Shown here: in pieces, positions 9,537-18,960 of the stretch | Layout: every line of letters begins with the position of its first letter | Numbering within the stretch: the stretch's first letter is position 1 | Source: Haloferula helveola | GTDB lineage: Bacteria; Verrucomicrobiota; Verrucomicrobiia; Verrucomicrobiales; Akkermansiaceae | DNA: 64,000 nucleotides | Direction: 5' to 3' | Assembly (NCBI RefSeq): GCF_037076345.1 | Contig: NZ_AP024702.1 | Location: forward strand, 930,001-994,000 | Made by a program: the position numbers and the translations under genes | Notes under the pieces: model-generated | What the model was told of the DNA's origin: nothing | Seen by the model: the letters and a program-made list of their open reading frames with translations, nothing else | Databases searched by the model: none

Positions 9537-11306
9537 ATGAGAACCACCGTCCTTCTCCTGATCATTTTTGCCCTGCGACTCCACGCCGCATCACCGAACA
9601 TCGTGCTCATCATCACCGACGACCAGGGTTACGGTGATCTCGGCTGCACGGGAAACCCGGTCATCAAGACACCCCACGTCGACGCGTTGGCGGCCGAGTC
9701 GGTCTGGCTCGACGACTACCATGTCGCTCCGACCTGTTCACCGACCCGCGCCTCGCTCATGACCGGCCACTGGACCAACCGCACCGGCGTCTGGCACACG
9801 ATCGCCGGCCGCTCGATGCTTCGGGTCGATCAGGTCACGGTGGCCGACATGCTCCGGAAGTCCGGTTATATCACCGGCATGTTCGGCAAGTGGCACCTCG
9901 GCGACAACTACCCGTTCCGCCCTCAGGATCGCGGCTTCGATGAAGTCTACTGTCACGGCGGCGGCGGGGTCAGCCAAACGCCCGACTACTGGGACAACGC
10001 CTACTTCGACGGCCACTACTTCCACAACGGCAAGGCCGTTCCGGCGAAGGGCTTCTGCACCGATGTCTTCTTCGATGCCGCCAGCGACTTCATCCGCAGC
10101 AGCGTGAAGGAGGGCAAGCCGTTCTTCACCTACCTCGCGACCAACGCACCGCACGGACCGCTCCACGCGCCTCAGGAGGAGATCGATCGCTACAAGGACC
10201 AGAACGAGGCTCTCGCGACCTTTTACGCGATGATCACCAACATCGACACCAACGTCGGCAAGCTGCGGAAGCTGCTCGACGAGTTGAAGGTCACCGACAA
10301 CACGATCTTCATCTACACCACCGACAACGGCACCGCCGGCGGAGCCAAGGTCTTCAACGCCGGAATGAAGGGGCAGAAGGGTTCCGAGTATGACGGCGGC
10401 CACCGTGTCCCGTTCTTCATGCACTGGCCGAATGGTGGCCTGAAGGAGAAGCGGGTGATCGATACCATCTGCCACGCGTCGGACATCGCCCCCACCCTCC
10501 TCGAACTCACGGGTTCGTCGAAGCCGGACAGCGTGAAGTTCGACGGAAGTTCACTCGCCCCGTTGCTGAAGCAGAAGGAAGGCATCGACTGGCCGGACCG
10601 CATCCTGGTCACAGACTCCCAGCGCGTCCGCGATCCGATCAAGTGGCGGAAGTCCGCGGTGATGACGCAGCGCTGGCGGCTCGTGAACGGCAAGGAGCTC
10701 TACGACATCACCGCCGACCCCGGACAGAAGGAGGATGTCGCCGACCGCTACCCGGAAGAGACGAAACGGTTGCAGGACTTCTACGAGAAGTGGTGGGCGG
10801 ATCTGGAACCCGGCTTCGCTACCTACGCCGAAAGCGTGTTCGGACACCCCGACCACCCGGAGATCCTGCTGACCTGCCACGACTGGGTGACGGACGGCAT
10901 GTCACCGTGGAACCACACCCATATCCGCCGGGGACCGGTGGAGAAGAGCGGTCGCTTCGAGGGATACTGGGCAACGCGGGTCGAGGAAGCCGGACGCTAC
11001 CGGATCTCACTGCGACGTTGGCCGGTCGAAGCGGATCACCCGATCCGCGGCTCGCTGCCTCCGGGCAAGGACGTGCCCGGGGCCAGCAAGGCGTGGCGTG
11101 CGGTGCCCGGCAAGGCACTCGACATCACCAAGGCAACGCTCCAGATCGACGGCAAAGCGCTTGAGACGAAGCCGGTCGGCGATGAGGACACCGAGGCCGT
11201 CTTCGAAGTCGAGCTGAAGGCAGGCTCGCAGAAGTTCGCCCCCTACTTCGAACTGGCCGACGGCAAGCAGGTAGGCGCCTACTTCGCCACCATCACCAAA
11301 CTCTGA
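9537..11306 (+). CDS. Secreted sulfatase, type I, with C-terminal extension
   Basis: A 589-residue formylglycine-dependent sulfatase of the alkaline phosphatase superfamily. A signal peptide (MRTTVLLLIIFALRLHA) precedes the sulfatase core: PNIVLIITDDQGYGD with metal-binding Asp28/Asp29, then the active-site motif C67-S-P-T-R71 whose cysteine is converted to formylglycine, then GKWHLGD and a late YTTDNGT metal motif. Residues from about 440 onward form an extra region not needed for catalysis that may be a small beta-sandwich (GRFEGYWATRVEEAGRYRISLRRW). Substrate unknown. It is convergent with the next sulfatase; the stop codons are only six bases apart. Confidence 0.93.
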   Translation: MRTTVLLLIIFALRLHAASPNIVLIITDDQGYGDLGCTGNPVIKTPHVDALAAESVWLDDYHVAPTCSPTRASLMTGHWTNRTGVWHTIAGRSMLRVDQVTVADMLRKSGYITGMFGKWHLGDNYPFRPQDRGFDEVYCHGGGGVSQTPDYWDNAYFDGHYFHNGKAVPAKGFCTDVFFDAASDFIRSSVKEGKPFFTYLATNAPHGPLHAPQEEIDRYKDQNEALATFYAMITNIDTNVGKLRKLLDELKVTDNTIFIYTTDNGTAGGAKVFNAGMKGQKGSEYDGGHRVPFFMHWPNGGLKEKRVIDTICHASDIAPTLLELTGSSKPDSVKFDGSSLAPLLKQKEGIDWPDRILVTDSQRVRDPIKWRKSAVMTQRWRLVNGKELYDITADPGQKEDVADRYPEETKRLQDFYEKWWADLEPGFATYAESVFGHPDHPEILLTCHDWVTDGMSPWNHTHIRRGPVEKSGRFEGYWATRVEEAGRYRISLRRWPVEADHPIRGSLPPGKDVPGASKAWRAVPGKALDITKATLQIDGKALETKPVGDEDTEAVFEVELKAGSQKFAPYFELADGKQVGAYFATITKL

Positions 11307-11312
11307 CCGAAA

Positions 11313-12743
11313 TCACTTCGCTTCCTTCTTCCGCTCCTCGAGCCGTTCGGCCGAGGCGGCGTAGGAAATGTGTCCGGTCGCACCTTTGCCGAGGATCTTG
11401 GCATTCTTGCCAGGCAATTGGTCGCGGTGCTTCCCGATCCGTTCCGCCAGTGCCGGATCCTCGATGCGATTCTTCCATTCATGAGGGTCGTCGGCGTGAT
11501 CGTAGAACTCCTCCGACCCATCGACGTAGCGGATGAAGCGGTAGCGCTCGGAACGGATCGCGACATTCCCCGGACCGAAGCTGGTGCGGGCCATATGCGG
11601 CCACTCGGCCTTCACGTCCTCCAGCAACGGCCGTAGCGACTGGCCTTCGAGGCGTTCGTCCGGCTTGGAACCGGTGAGATCGAGCAGGGTCGGATAGAGA
11701 TCGATCAGTTCGGCCGGCTGGGTGCAGACCGCGCCGCCCTTGCCTCCCGGAGGAACGATGATGACCGGAACCCGGGTCGAGTCCTCCCACACCGTCCGCT
11801 TCGCCCAGCGGTCCTTCTCGCCGAGGTGGAATCCATGGTCCGAGAACAGCACGACGATCGTGTTATCGCGGAATGGGCTCGAGTCGAGCGCCTTGAGAAC
11901 GGTGCCGACGCAGTCATCGACGAAGGTCACACAGGCGAGGTACGACTGCACCGCGTGGCGCCACTCCCCCGCCTCCTTGATCCACTCGTGGGTCGGAGCG
12001 ACGTGCTTCAGCCGGGTGATGTCGATGGCATACGGCGATAGATCGTCGAGATCGGTTTCGAGCACCTTCGGCAGCTTCACTTTCTTCAGCGGATGCATGT
12101 CGAACCACTTCTGCGGAACAAACATCGGGACGTGCGGGCGATGGAACCCGACCGCCAGGAAGAAGGGTCTGTCGGTTTCCATCGACCCGATCCGGTCGGC
12201 CGCCCACGCGGCGATCTTGTGATCCGGCATCTCCTCATCCTTTTCGGGAAACGCGCCCCAGTCCCACAACGGGTGCCCGTGCGGCTGGCTGATCTTCTTC
12301 TTCGGCCGCGGGCCCATGCCGCCCATGCCGCCACCGTAGTCCTTGAAATACTTCGCGTTCTCCGCGGCATGGAAAAGCTTGCCCGCGGCTGCGACCCGGT
12401 AGCCTTCCTTTTCGAAGCGTTCCGGCATCGTGAGCGACTTGCGGGAAACCGGTGACGCCTCGATCGGAGGGTTCAGGAAGTAGATGCCGCTGGTCTCCGG
12501 GTAGAGCGAGGTCATCAGGCTGGCCCGTGAGGGATTGCAGACCGGCGACTGGCAATGGGCATTGCTGAAAAGCACGCCACGGCCGGCAAGCGCGTCCATG
12601 TTCGGCGTCAGGGCCTGGGGATGGCCACCGAGGCAACCGATCCAGTCGTTGAGGTCATCGACCGCGATCAGCAGGACATTCGGACGCTCCGCGGCGGAAA
12701 GCGGAAGCAGCAAGACAAGGGACGCGAGAACAAGACGCTTCAT
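11313..12743 (-). CDS. Secreted sulfatase, iduronate-2-sulfatase-like
   Basis: A 476-residue sulfatase. The start at ATG 12743 places the signal peptide MKRLVLASLVLLLPLSAA at the N-terminus; the in-frame upstream ATG would add eleven non-signal residues. VDDLND, the active-site C69-N-P-S-R73 and the sequences PETSGIYFLNPP, GFHRPHVPMFVP and FSDHGFHLGEKD resemble iduronate-2-sulfatases and related bacterial enzymes. The real substrate is probably an algal or other sulfated glycan (inference). It is the last of three same-strand sulfatase genes read from 15668 leftward, 29 bases after the previous one, so an operon is likely. Confidence 0.92.
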   Translation of the reverse strand: MKRLVLASLVLLLPLSAAERPNVLLIAVDDLNDWIGCLGGHPQALTPNMDALAGRGVLFSNAHCQSPVCNPSRASLMTSLYPETSGIYFLNPPIEASPVSRKSLTMPERFEKEGYRVAAAGKLFHAAENAKYFKDYGGGMGGMGPRPKKKISQPHGHPLWDWGAFPEKDEEMPDHKIAAWAADRIGSMETDRPFFLAVGFHRPHVPMFVPQKWFDMHPLKKVKLPKVLETDLDDLSPYAIDITRLKHVAPTHEWIKEAGEWRHAVQSYLACVTFVDDCVGTVLKALDSSPFRDNTIVVLFSDHGFHLGEKDRWAKRTVWEDSTRVPVIIVPPGGKGGAVCTQPAELIDLYPTLLDLTGSKPDERLEGQSLRPLLEDVKAEWPHMARTSFGPGNVAIRSERYRFIRYVDGSEEFYDHADDPHEWKNRIEDPALAERIGKHRDQLPGKNAKILGKGATGHISYAASAERLEERKKEAK

Positions 12744-12772
12744 GGAGGAACTTCTACGGCGGTTGGCGTATC

Positions 12773-14173
12773 TCACTCGACAGGCTCGATGAACACCGGC
12801 TCATCACTCCACTCCGTGACCGTCTTGCGCTCCGTCGGCCACCAATCCGCAATCTTCTTCGCCAGCCGTTGCACCGTCTCCGGCTGATCCTTGGCGAGGT
12901 TGTGGTTCTCGTGAGGATCCTTGACGAGGTCATACAGCTGGGGCCGGTAGTCCTCAGGCGGATACTTGTACGAACCCCGGCGGCCGTCGTAAGTCAGGAT
13001 CAGTTTCATGTCGCCCTCCATGACCCAGCGGAAAATCAGCGAGGCCTCCGGAACCATCACGTCGGCGACGTCATGGGCGAACGATTCCCCGAACAGGGTG
13101 TTTCTCTCGATGGCCTTGCCCTCACGGAGAGCCGGAAGCAGGTCGAGGCCCGGAAACTCGTGCGGGGCTTTCGCACCGGCGGCGGAAAGGATGGTCGGCG
13201 CGATGTCGAGGCTGGTGCACAGCTCCTTCCGCTCGCCCGGCTTGATGACGCCGGGCCAGCGGAACATGATCGGCGTCCGGACACCTCCCTCGTTCGGGCT
13301 GCGCTTGGAACGCGGCGCGTAAGAACTGCTCTTCGGACTCTGGATCCAGCCGTTGTCGGTCACATAGATGACAAGCGTGTTGTCGCTGACACCCCGCTTG
13401 TCGAGGCCCGTTATCAATTCCCCGCAGGTCTCGTCGAACCACTCGCACATCGCGTAGTAGCGCGCCACGGTCTTCGGCAGATCGAGTTTGAGATACTTGT
13501 CGAAAAGGCGTTTCGGCGGGTTGTGCGGCGTGTGCGGGAGGAACGGGGCATACCACAGGAAGAACGGCTTCTTCGCCTCGACCGCGCCATCGATGAACTC
13601 GAACACCGGCTCCATGCCTTCGCGGCCGATCTTCAGGCCGTCATCGCCGTGACGCCCTCCCGGTTTCGGGAAACCCCGGGTCATGCCGTCGGTAAACCCG
13701 CCGCGGGACGGCGCGCCTTCCCACCACTTCCCGCTCTGGAAACTCACGTAGCCCTTCTCCTTCAGCCAGACAGGCAGCGCCCCGGTCCGGTCGATGTTCG
13801 AAATCATCACCTCGCGGGGATCGAGTCCGGTGCGGTTGGCGTGGGCCGCGTTCTGCGGTGTCTTCGCCGGGTCATTGCCAGTAATCTTCGTCTCGTGCGC
13901 GTAGAGACCGGTGATGATCGACATCAGGGCCGGCCGGCAAAGCGCGGTCGGCACATAGCCGCGGGGGAAGGTCGCGCTCTGGTCGGCAAGGAGATCGAGA
14001 TTCGGCGTCTCGATGTGCTCGTGACCCATGAACCCGTAGTCGGTCCACGACTGGTCGTCCGAAAGGATGATCACCACGTTGGGCGTCTCGTCGGCCCGCA
14101 CGGAGGCGGCAAGGATCAGCCCGGCCGCCATGGCCATGAAGCATTGGGGAAGGAATCTCGATGTCCGGTTCAC
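12773..14173 (-). CDS. Sulfatase homologue with variant active-site motif CRPAL
   Basis: A 466-residue sulfatase-family protein from a GTG start that gives signal peptide MNRTSRFLPQ...ILAASVRA; an internal ATG at 14137 is the alternative. The core is clear (NVVIILSDDQSWTDYG, GKWWEGAP, PFFLWYAPFLPHTPH, YVTDNGW). The expected C-x-P-x-R signature reads C79-R-P-A-L83, so the arginine normally needed at position five of the motif is leucine and an arginine sits at position two. Related CR(P/A)(S/A)L variants exist in planctomycete-type sulfatases, to my recollection. Whether it is matured by the formylglycine-generating enzyme is open. Middle gene of the three-sulfatase operon, with gaps of 97 and 29 bases. 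Confidence 0.88.
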   Translation of the reverse strand: MNRTSRFLPQCFMAMAAGLILAASVRADETPNVVIILSDDQSWTDYGFMGHEHIETPNLDLLADQSATFPRGYVPTALCRPALMSIITGLYAHETKITGNDPAKTPQNAAHANRTGLDPREVMISNIDRTGALPVWLKEKGYVSFQSGKWWEGAPSRGGFTDGMTRGFPKPGGRHGDDGLKIGREGMEPVFEFIDGAVEAKKPFFLWYAPFLPHTPHNPPKRLFDKYLKLDLPKTVARYYAMCEWFDETCGELITGLDKRGVSDNTLVIYVTDNGWIQSPKSSSYAPRSKRSPNEGGVRTPIMFRWPGVIKPGERKELCTSLDIAPTILSAAGAKAPHEFPGLDLLPALREGKAIERNTLFGESFAHDVADVMVPEASLIFRWVMEGDMKLILTYDGRRGSYKYPPEDYRPQLYDLVKDPHENHNLAKDQPETVQRLAKKIADWWPTERKTVTEWSDEPVFIEPVE

Positions 14174-14270
14174 GAGGTCCTGATACTCGGAAGAGCACCG
14201 GGATCACTCACGAAATCCGGACATCGGGCCGCCGATTCGCGGACTCCCGTCGCGCGACCGCGCCGCCCTG

Positions 14271-15668
14271 CTACTTCTTGCCCTTCCCACCCTTCTTGCC
14301 GGACGGGAACAGCAGCACCGGGTTCTTGACCTCGCCTGCCGGACGACGGTTCGCCGCGATCTCCGCCGCCTTGGCATCGGCCAGCGCCTGCAACTTCTTC
14401 ACCACGTCCGGGTTGTCGGCCGAAACGTCGGTCGTCTCGCCGAGGTCCTTGTCGAGGTTGTAAAGCCTGAGCGGCTTCTTGAGATCCTCCGGCTTCTCGC
14501 GAATCCCCATGCCCAGCGTCTGCGGCGCGACCGCCAGCTTCCACGGCCCCTGGCGCACCGCGGTCAGCTTGTTCTGCTTGAAATAGAACCAGGAATCCCG
14601 CGGCCCCTCCGAGCCCGGCTTGAGCAACACTTCGGAAATGTCCACGCCATCGATCACGATGTCCTCTTTGACCTTGCCGCCCGCGAGCGAGACGAAGGTC
14701 GGCAGCACGTCGGTCGTCCCCGCGATCGCTCCGCTTTCGGACCCCGCCGCTACCTTGCCCGGCCACCACGCGATGGTCGGTTCGCGCACGCCTCCTTCCA
14801 AGGTATCGCCCTTGCTGCCTCGCAGCGGACCCGACACTCCCCCGGCCTTCCCTTTCGACGCCCAAGGACCGTTGTCACTGGTGAAGATCACCAGGGTTTC
14901 CTTCTCGATCCCCAGCCGGCGGATGGTGTCGAGCACCTGCCCGACACTCCAATCGACCTCGGATACCCAGTCACCATAAGTGCCGTTCCTCGACTTGCCG
15001 ACGAACTCCTTGTGCGGAAACAGCGGCACGTGCATCGCGGTATGGGGGAAGTAGAGAAAGAACGGCTTGTCTCCCTTTGACTGCTTTTCGATGAAGCCCA
15101 CAGCCTCCGTCGTGTAGTCGCGCGTCACCTGCCGCTGGTCTTCGTCCTCCAACAGCTTCGCCACCTCCTCATCGCGCATCAGCGGGTGGACCCCGCTTCC
15201 CGTCTCCGAAGACGGCCGCCGCATGTCGTTCGAGTAGGGAATGCCGAAGTAGCCGTCGAACCCCTGACGGGTCGGGAGGAACTCGCGCTGGTCGCCGAGA
15301 TGCCACTTGCCCACACACATCGTCGCATAGCCGAGCTCCTTCAGATAGTCGGCGACCGTGTGTTCCTTCGGATTCAGGCCATGCTTTCCGGCAGGGAAGA
15401 ACACCCCCGGAACAGAGACCCGCGGCGCGTAGCTTCCGGTCAGCAGCTGGGCGCGTGAGGCGGAACACACCGGCGCCGCGTAGAAACTCGTCAGCTTGAG
15501 CCCCTCGGCCGCCATCTTGTCGAGATTCGGCGTGTCGTTGGCGGTCGAACCGAACGGACCGATATCGCCGTAGCCCATGTCATCGATGAAAATCAGCACG
15601 AAGTTGGGGCGCTCGGCACCATGCAATGCCATCGCGAGAAAGAAGGACGCGATCAGGGTTTTGAACAT
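14271..15668 (-). CDS. Secreted sulfatase (arylsulfatase A-like)
   Basis: A 465-residue sulfatase starting at ATG 15668 (an upstream in-frame GTG would add two residues). Signal peptide MFKTLIASFFLAMALHGA, metal motif FIDDMGYGDIG, active-site C68-S-A-S-R72, GKWHLGDQREF, and FTSDNGPW with the following lysine-rich stretch typical of arylsulfatase A-like enzymes. The C-terminus is very basic (GKKGGKGKK), which may promote binding to anionic glycan or the cell surface (inference). It is the first gene of the leftward sulfatase operon and diverges from the beta-helix protein starting at 15762. Confidence 0.93.
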   Translation of the reverse strand: MFKTLIASFFLAMALHGAERPNFVLIFIDDMGYGDIGPFGSTANDTPNLDKMAAEGLKLTSFYAAPVCSASRAQLLTGSYAPRVSVPGVFFPAGKHGLNPKEHTVADYLKELGYATMCVGKWHLGDQREFLPTRQGFDGYFGIPYSNDMRRPSSETGSGVHPLMRDEEVAKLLEDEDQRQVTRDYTTEAVGFIEKQSKGDKPFFLYFPHTAMHVPLFPHKEFVGKSRNGTYGDWVSEVDWSVGQVLDTIRRLGIEKETLVIFTSDNGPWASKGKAGGVSGPLRGSKGDTLEGGVREPTIAWWPGKVAAGSESGAIAGTTDVLPTFVSLAGGKVKEDIVIDGVDISEVLLKPGSEGPRDSWFYFKQNKLTAVRQGPWKLAVAPQTLGMGIREKPEDLKKPLRLYNLDKDLGETTDVSADNPDVVKKLQALADAKAAEIAANRRPAGEVKNPVLLFPSGKKGGKGKK

Positions 15669-15761
15669 GGCCACTGATACCGGAGGAGAACTCGTGAAGT
15701 TGCATAAGGATCGAAGGGGATAGAACGTGCGCGCCGGATTCGTAGCCGCCGGCTCAGCCTG

Positions 15762-17270
15762 ATGAGATTCGCCGCCCTGCTCCTGACCCTCTCCATGCCC
15801 CTCTTTGGCGGCGAATCGAAGTTGTGGTCGGATGGTGGAGAGAATTGGGATCCGGCAGGACGGCTTCCGGACTTCTCATTTGCCGGCTACGGCTGCGGCG
15901 AGCACGCGATTCCCGAGGTGCCCGATGCGGTCAACGTCCGCGAGCTCGGCGCGGTTGGCGATGGCGTCCACGACGACTCGGAAGCATTCCTCAAGGCGAT
16001 CAAGGCCGTCTCGGATCTCGGCAAGCCGGGCGCGATCCGGATTCCGGCCGGCCGCTACAAGATCACGCGGATCCTTGAGGTGACAAAACCGGGTATCGTC
16101 TTCCGCGGTGACGGCCCGGACCAGTCGGTGATCTTCTGTCCGACCCCGCTCGAAAAGATCCGCTCCAACATGGGCAAAACCACCGGCGGCCGGGCAACTT
16201 CCAACTACTCGTGGTCGGGCGGGTTCATCTGGTTCAAAGGAAGCGAGCGCGGCAAAGCCTTGGGTGAGCCGACCGCATCCGTGCCGCGCGGCAGCCGCAG
16301 GATCCCGGTGGATGCCACGCGCTTCGGTGGGGTCAACGCCGGCGACTGGATCCAGATCGACCTGAAGGATGACTCCGAGCGCAGCCTGCTTTCCCACCTC
16401 TACTCCGGCGACCCGGGCGACGTGTCGAAGATCGCCCCCGGCAGCCATCGCACCTCCTTCGTCAGCCGTGTCGCATCGGTCGACGAGGGCGTGCTGACGC
16501 TGGAGCGCCACCTGCGCACCGATCTGAGACCGGAGTGGTCGCCCCGCATCTCAACCTTCGAACCGAGCGTCCGCGATTGCGGCGTCGAGGACCTTTCGTT
16601 CGCCTTTCCACCCCGAAGCTACAAGGGGCACTTCACCGAGCTCGGCTACAACGGGATCGCGCTCAGCAACGTGTCCGATTGCTGGGTCCGCGGGGTGCGG
16701 TTCCTGAATGCCGACAGCGGGATCTTCGTCTCGGGGCGATTCTGCACGATGAGCGACCTTCAGTTCGGGCTCAGTGAGGAATCGAAGACCCAAGGTGGAA
16801 ACTTCGGTCACCATGGCGTTTCGATGACCGGCGACGACAATCTGCTCACCCGCTTCAATTTCCAGCAGCGCTTCATTCACGACATCACTGTGGCAAGAGG
16901 AGCCGGGAACGTCGCATCGAAGGGCCGAGGCACCGACCTCTGCTTCGATCACCATGAGCGTGCGCCCTACGAGAACCTGTTTACCGATCTCGATGTCGGC
17001 GCCGGCACGCGGGTCTGGCACTCGGGTGGCGGAGCGAAGCTGGGTCGGCACTGCGGTGCCCGCGGAACCTTCTGGAACCTCCGGTCAGAACGCCCCGTTC
17101 CGGCACCGGGTAGCTTCGGTCCGGCCTCGATGAATCTGGTCGGCGTGCCGGTTAAGGGAGATCCGGTCACTGATGCCAACGGCCGGTGGATCGAGATCTT
17201 CGCTCCCGGTGAGCTCGATCCGTCCGATCTCCATGCCGCGCAAATGGAGCGTCGGCTGGCGGCCGAATAA
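15762..17270 (+). CDS. Right-handed beta-helix protein, pectate lyase superfamily-like
   Basis: A 502-residue secreted protein with a short signal peptide (MRFAALLLTLSMPLFGG). Residues about 55-110 (VNVRELGAVGDGVHDDSEAF, then IRIPAGRYKITRIL) are the hallmark start of Pectate_lyase_3/GH28-like beta-helices. Later repeats (NGIALSNVSDCWVRGVRFLN, GIFVSGRFCTMSDLQF, HHGVSMTGDDNLLTRFNF) are typical helix coils. It may be a polysaccharide lyase or glycosidase, but no family-specific catalytic set can be assigned by eye. It is flanked on both sides by sulfatases, which supports a role on a sulfated polysaccharide. Its stop codon directly abuts the stop codon of the following opposite-strand sulfatase. 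Confidence 0.83.
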   Translation: MRFAALLLTLSMPLFGGESKLWSDGGENWDPAGRLPDFSFAGYGCGEHAIPEVPDAVNVRELGAVGDGVHDDSEAFLKAIKAVSDLGKPGAIRIPAGRYKITRILEVTKPGIVFRGDGPDQSVIFCPTPLEKIRSNMGKTTGGRATSNYSWSGGFIWFKGSERGKALGEPTASVPRGSRRIPVDATRFGGVNAGDWIQIDLKDDSERSLLSHLYSGDPGDVSKIAPGSHRTSFVSRVASVDEGVLTLERHLRTDLRPEWSPRISTFEPSVRDCGVEDLSFAFPPRSYKGHFTELGYNGIALSNVSDCWVRGVRFLNADSGIFVSGRFCTMSDLQFGLSEESKTQGGNFGHHGVSMTGDDNLLTRFNFQQRFIHDITVARGAGNVASKGRGTDLCFDHHERAPYENLFTDLDVGAGTRVWHSGGGAKLGRHCGARGTFWNLRSERPVPAPGSFGPASMNLVGVPVKGDPVTDANGRWIEIFAPGELDPSDLHAAQMERRLAAE

Positions 17271-18836
17271 CTATCGCTTCCGCACCGGCCACGGGCGCAC
17301 GCCGACCCGTTCCGCCCACGCCTTCCACTTCGCCTTCATCGACTCGACCCTCTCCGGATCCTCCTTGGCGAGATCGACGAGTTCCGTGCGGTCGATCGCG
17401 AGGTTGTGCAGCGACCACGGCTCCTTGTGACCGCGGACGAGCTTCCAATCGCCGATGCGCACCGCGGCGTTGCCCTCATGCTCGAAGTAGAGCTCACGCT
17501 CCTTCGGGGTTTCCCCCGCAAGGGCAGCTCGGAGGCTCACGCCCGGGGTCGGCATGACATCCTTCTCCCCGCGCTTCGATGGATAGTCGACGCCGGCAAG
17601 GTCGGTGCAGGTCGGCAGCAGGTCGATGACGTGACCCGGCGAGATCTCGAAGCTTCCGTTCCGTTTCGCCGGAATGCCCTTCGGCCAATGCGCGATCAAA
17701 GGCGTCGAGATTCCGCCCTCGTGCGTGAACATCTTGTAGCGTCGGAATGGCGTATCGCAGAGGTTCGCACCCGCGATACCGAAGCTGTTGTACGAGTTCG
17801 GTGTTCCGGTGCGGGCCTTGGGATCACCGCCCCGTGAGCCGGTGAACCCTGTGGGCCCCGTCTCGGCGCTCGCCCCGTTGTCGGAAAGGAACAGGATCAG
17901 GGTGTTGTCGAGTTCATCGAACTCCTCGAACTTCTCGACCAAGCGGCCCACTCCCCGGTCGATCAGATGGACCATCGCCGCATGCGTCGCCATCCGCAAA
18001 TCCATCTCGTCCTTGTCCTCGATCTTCGACCACTCGGGCATCTTGGCGTCCTTGGGCGAAAGCTTGGTGCCTTCGGGAAACATCCCCATTCCCATCTGTC
18101 GGGCGAACCTCGCCTCGCGCACCGGTTGCCAGCCGTCGATGTAGCGGCCGCGGAACTTCGCGATTTCCTCATCCGGCGCGTGCAAGGCCCAGTGCGGAGC
18201 CGTGTAGGCAAGGTAGAGGAACACCGGTTTCTCCGCGCGCAGGCCTTCGTCAACGAACTCGACCGCATGGTCGGTGAACGCCGTGGTGGAGTACCAATCA
18301 TCCGGCATCGGGATCGCCTTGTCGTCCAGCACGAGGTCGCGGCCCGGCAGGTTCCGGTAGTGGTGTCCCCCACCCTGCGGCGTACCGTAGAACCGGTCGA
18401 AGCCGCGCTTCAACGGCCAGTGCTCCGGAGCCGATCCGACATGCCATTTGCCGCTGATGGCGGTGAAGTAGCCGGCCGGTTCGAGCGCCTCGGCGATGGT
18501 GACGCAGCGGTCGTTGAGATACCCCTGATAGGCGGGAAATCCGCTGTTGCCGACCATGTGTCCGATTCCCGCCTGATGCTGGTAGAGACCGGTGAGCAGA
18601 GCCGCGCGGGTCGGGCAGCACCGGCCGCTGTTGTAGAACTGGGTGAAGCGCAGGCCGTTCGCCGCAAGTTTGTCGAGGTGCGGAGTCTCCGTTTCCGAGC
18701 CGTAGCACCCGAGGTCGCTGAAGCCCATGTCATCGACCATGATGATCACGATGTTCGGCCGCTTCGCTTCCTCCGCCGAGGTTGGCAGAGCCAGCGAGGC
18801 GAGGGAAAGCAGGGCAATGAGACGGAGCATGGGCAT
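17271..18836 (-). CDS. Secreted arylsulfatase
   Basis: A 521-residue sulfatase with signal peptide MPMLRLIALLSLASLALPTSA; a second ATG two codons in (18830) is equally possible. MVDDMGFSDLGCYG supplies metal ligands, the active-site motif is C73-C-P-T-R77, and SGKWHVGSAPEHWPLKRGFDRFYG plus LFLSDNGAS complete the arylsulfatase signature. The conserved C-terminal strand EGNAAVRIGDWKLVRG is present. Fifth sulfatase in the cluster. It is read away from the REP-rich region at 18961-19230. Confidence 0.94.
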   Translation of the reverse strand: MPMLRLIALLSLASLALPTSAEEAKRPNIVIIMVDDMGFSDLGCYGSETETPHLDKLAANGLRFTQFYNSGRCCPTRAALLTGLYQHQAGIGHMVGNSGFPAYQGYLNDRCVTIAEALEPAGYFTAISGKWHVGSAPEHWPLKRGFDRFYGTPQGGGHHYRNLPGRDLVLDDKAIPMPDDWYSTTAFTDHAVEFVDEGLRAEKPVFLYLAYTAPHWALHAPDEEIAKFRGRYIDGWQPVREARFARQMGMGMFPEGTKLSPKDAKMPEWSKIEDKDEMDLRMATHAAMVHLIDRGVGRLVEKFEEFDELDNTLILFLSDNGASAETGPTGFTGSRGGDPKARTGTPNSYNSFGIAGANLCDTPFRRYKMFTHEGGISTPLIAHWPKGIPAKRNGSFEISPGHVIDLLPTCTDLAGVDYPSKRGEKDVMPTPGVSLRAALAGETPKERELYFEHEGNAAVRIGDWKLVRGHKEPWSLHNLAIDRTELVDLAKEDPERVESMKAKWKAWAERVGVRPWPVRKR

Positions 18837-18960
18837 TGGGTAAATCGAAACGCCCGGACAGGTCGAAGACTATCGCCGTTGACTCGACACCGATTCGCGC
18901 CGGCGCCTGTCGGCGCCTTATTCCCAGTGCCTCACCTCGATCACGCTCTCCACTCTGGAA

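Noticed and set aside
12869-14329. 486-codon plus-strand frame over the CRPAL sulfatase
   Set aside because: Arg/Val-rich shadow; the opposite strand is a recognisable sulfatase.
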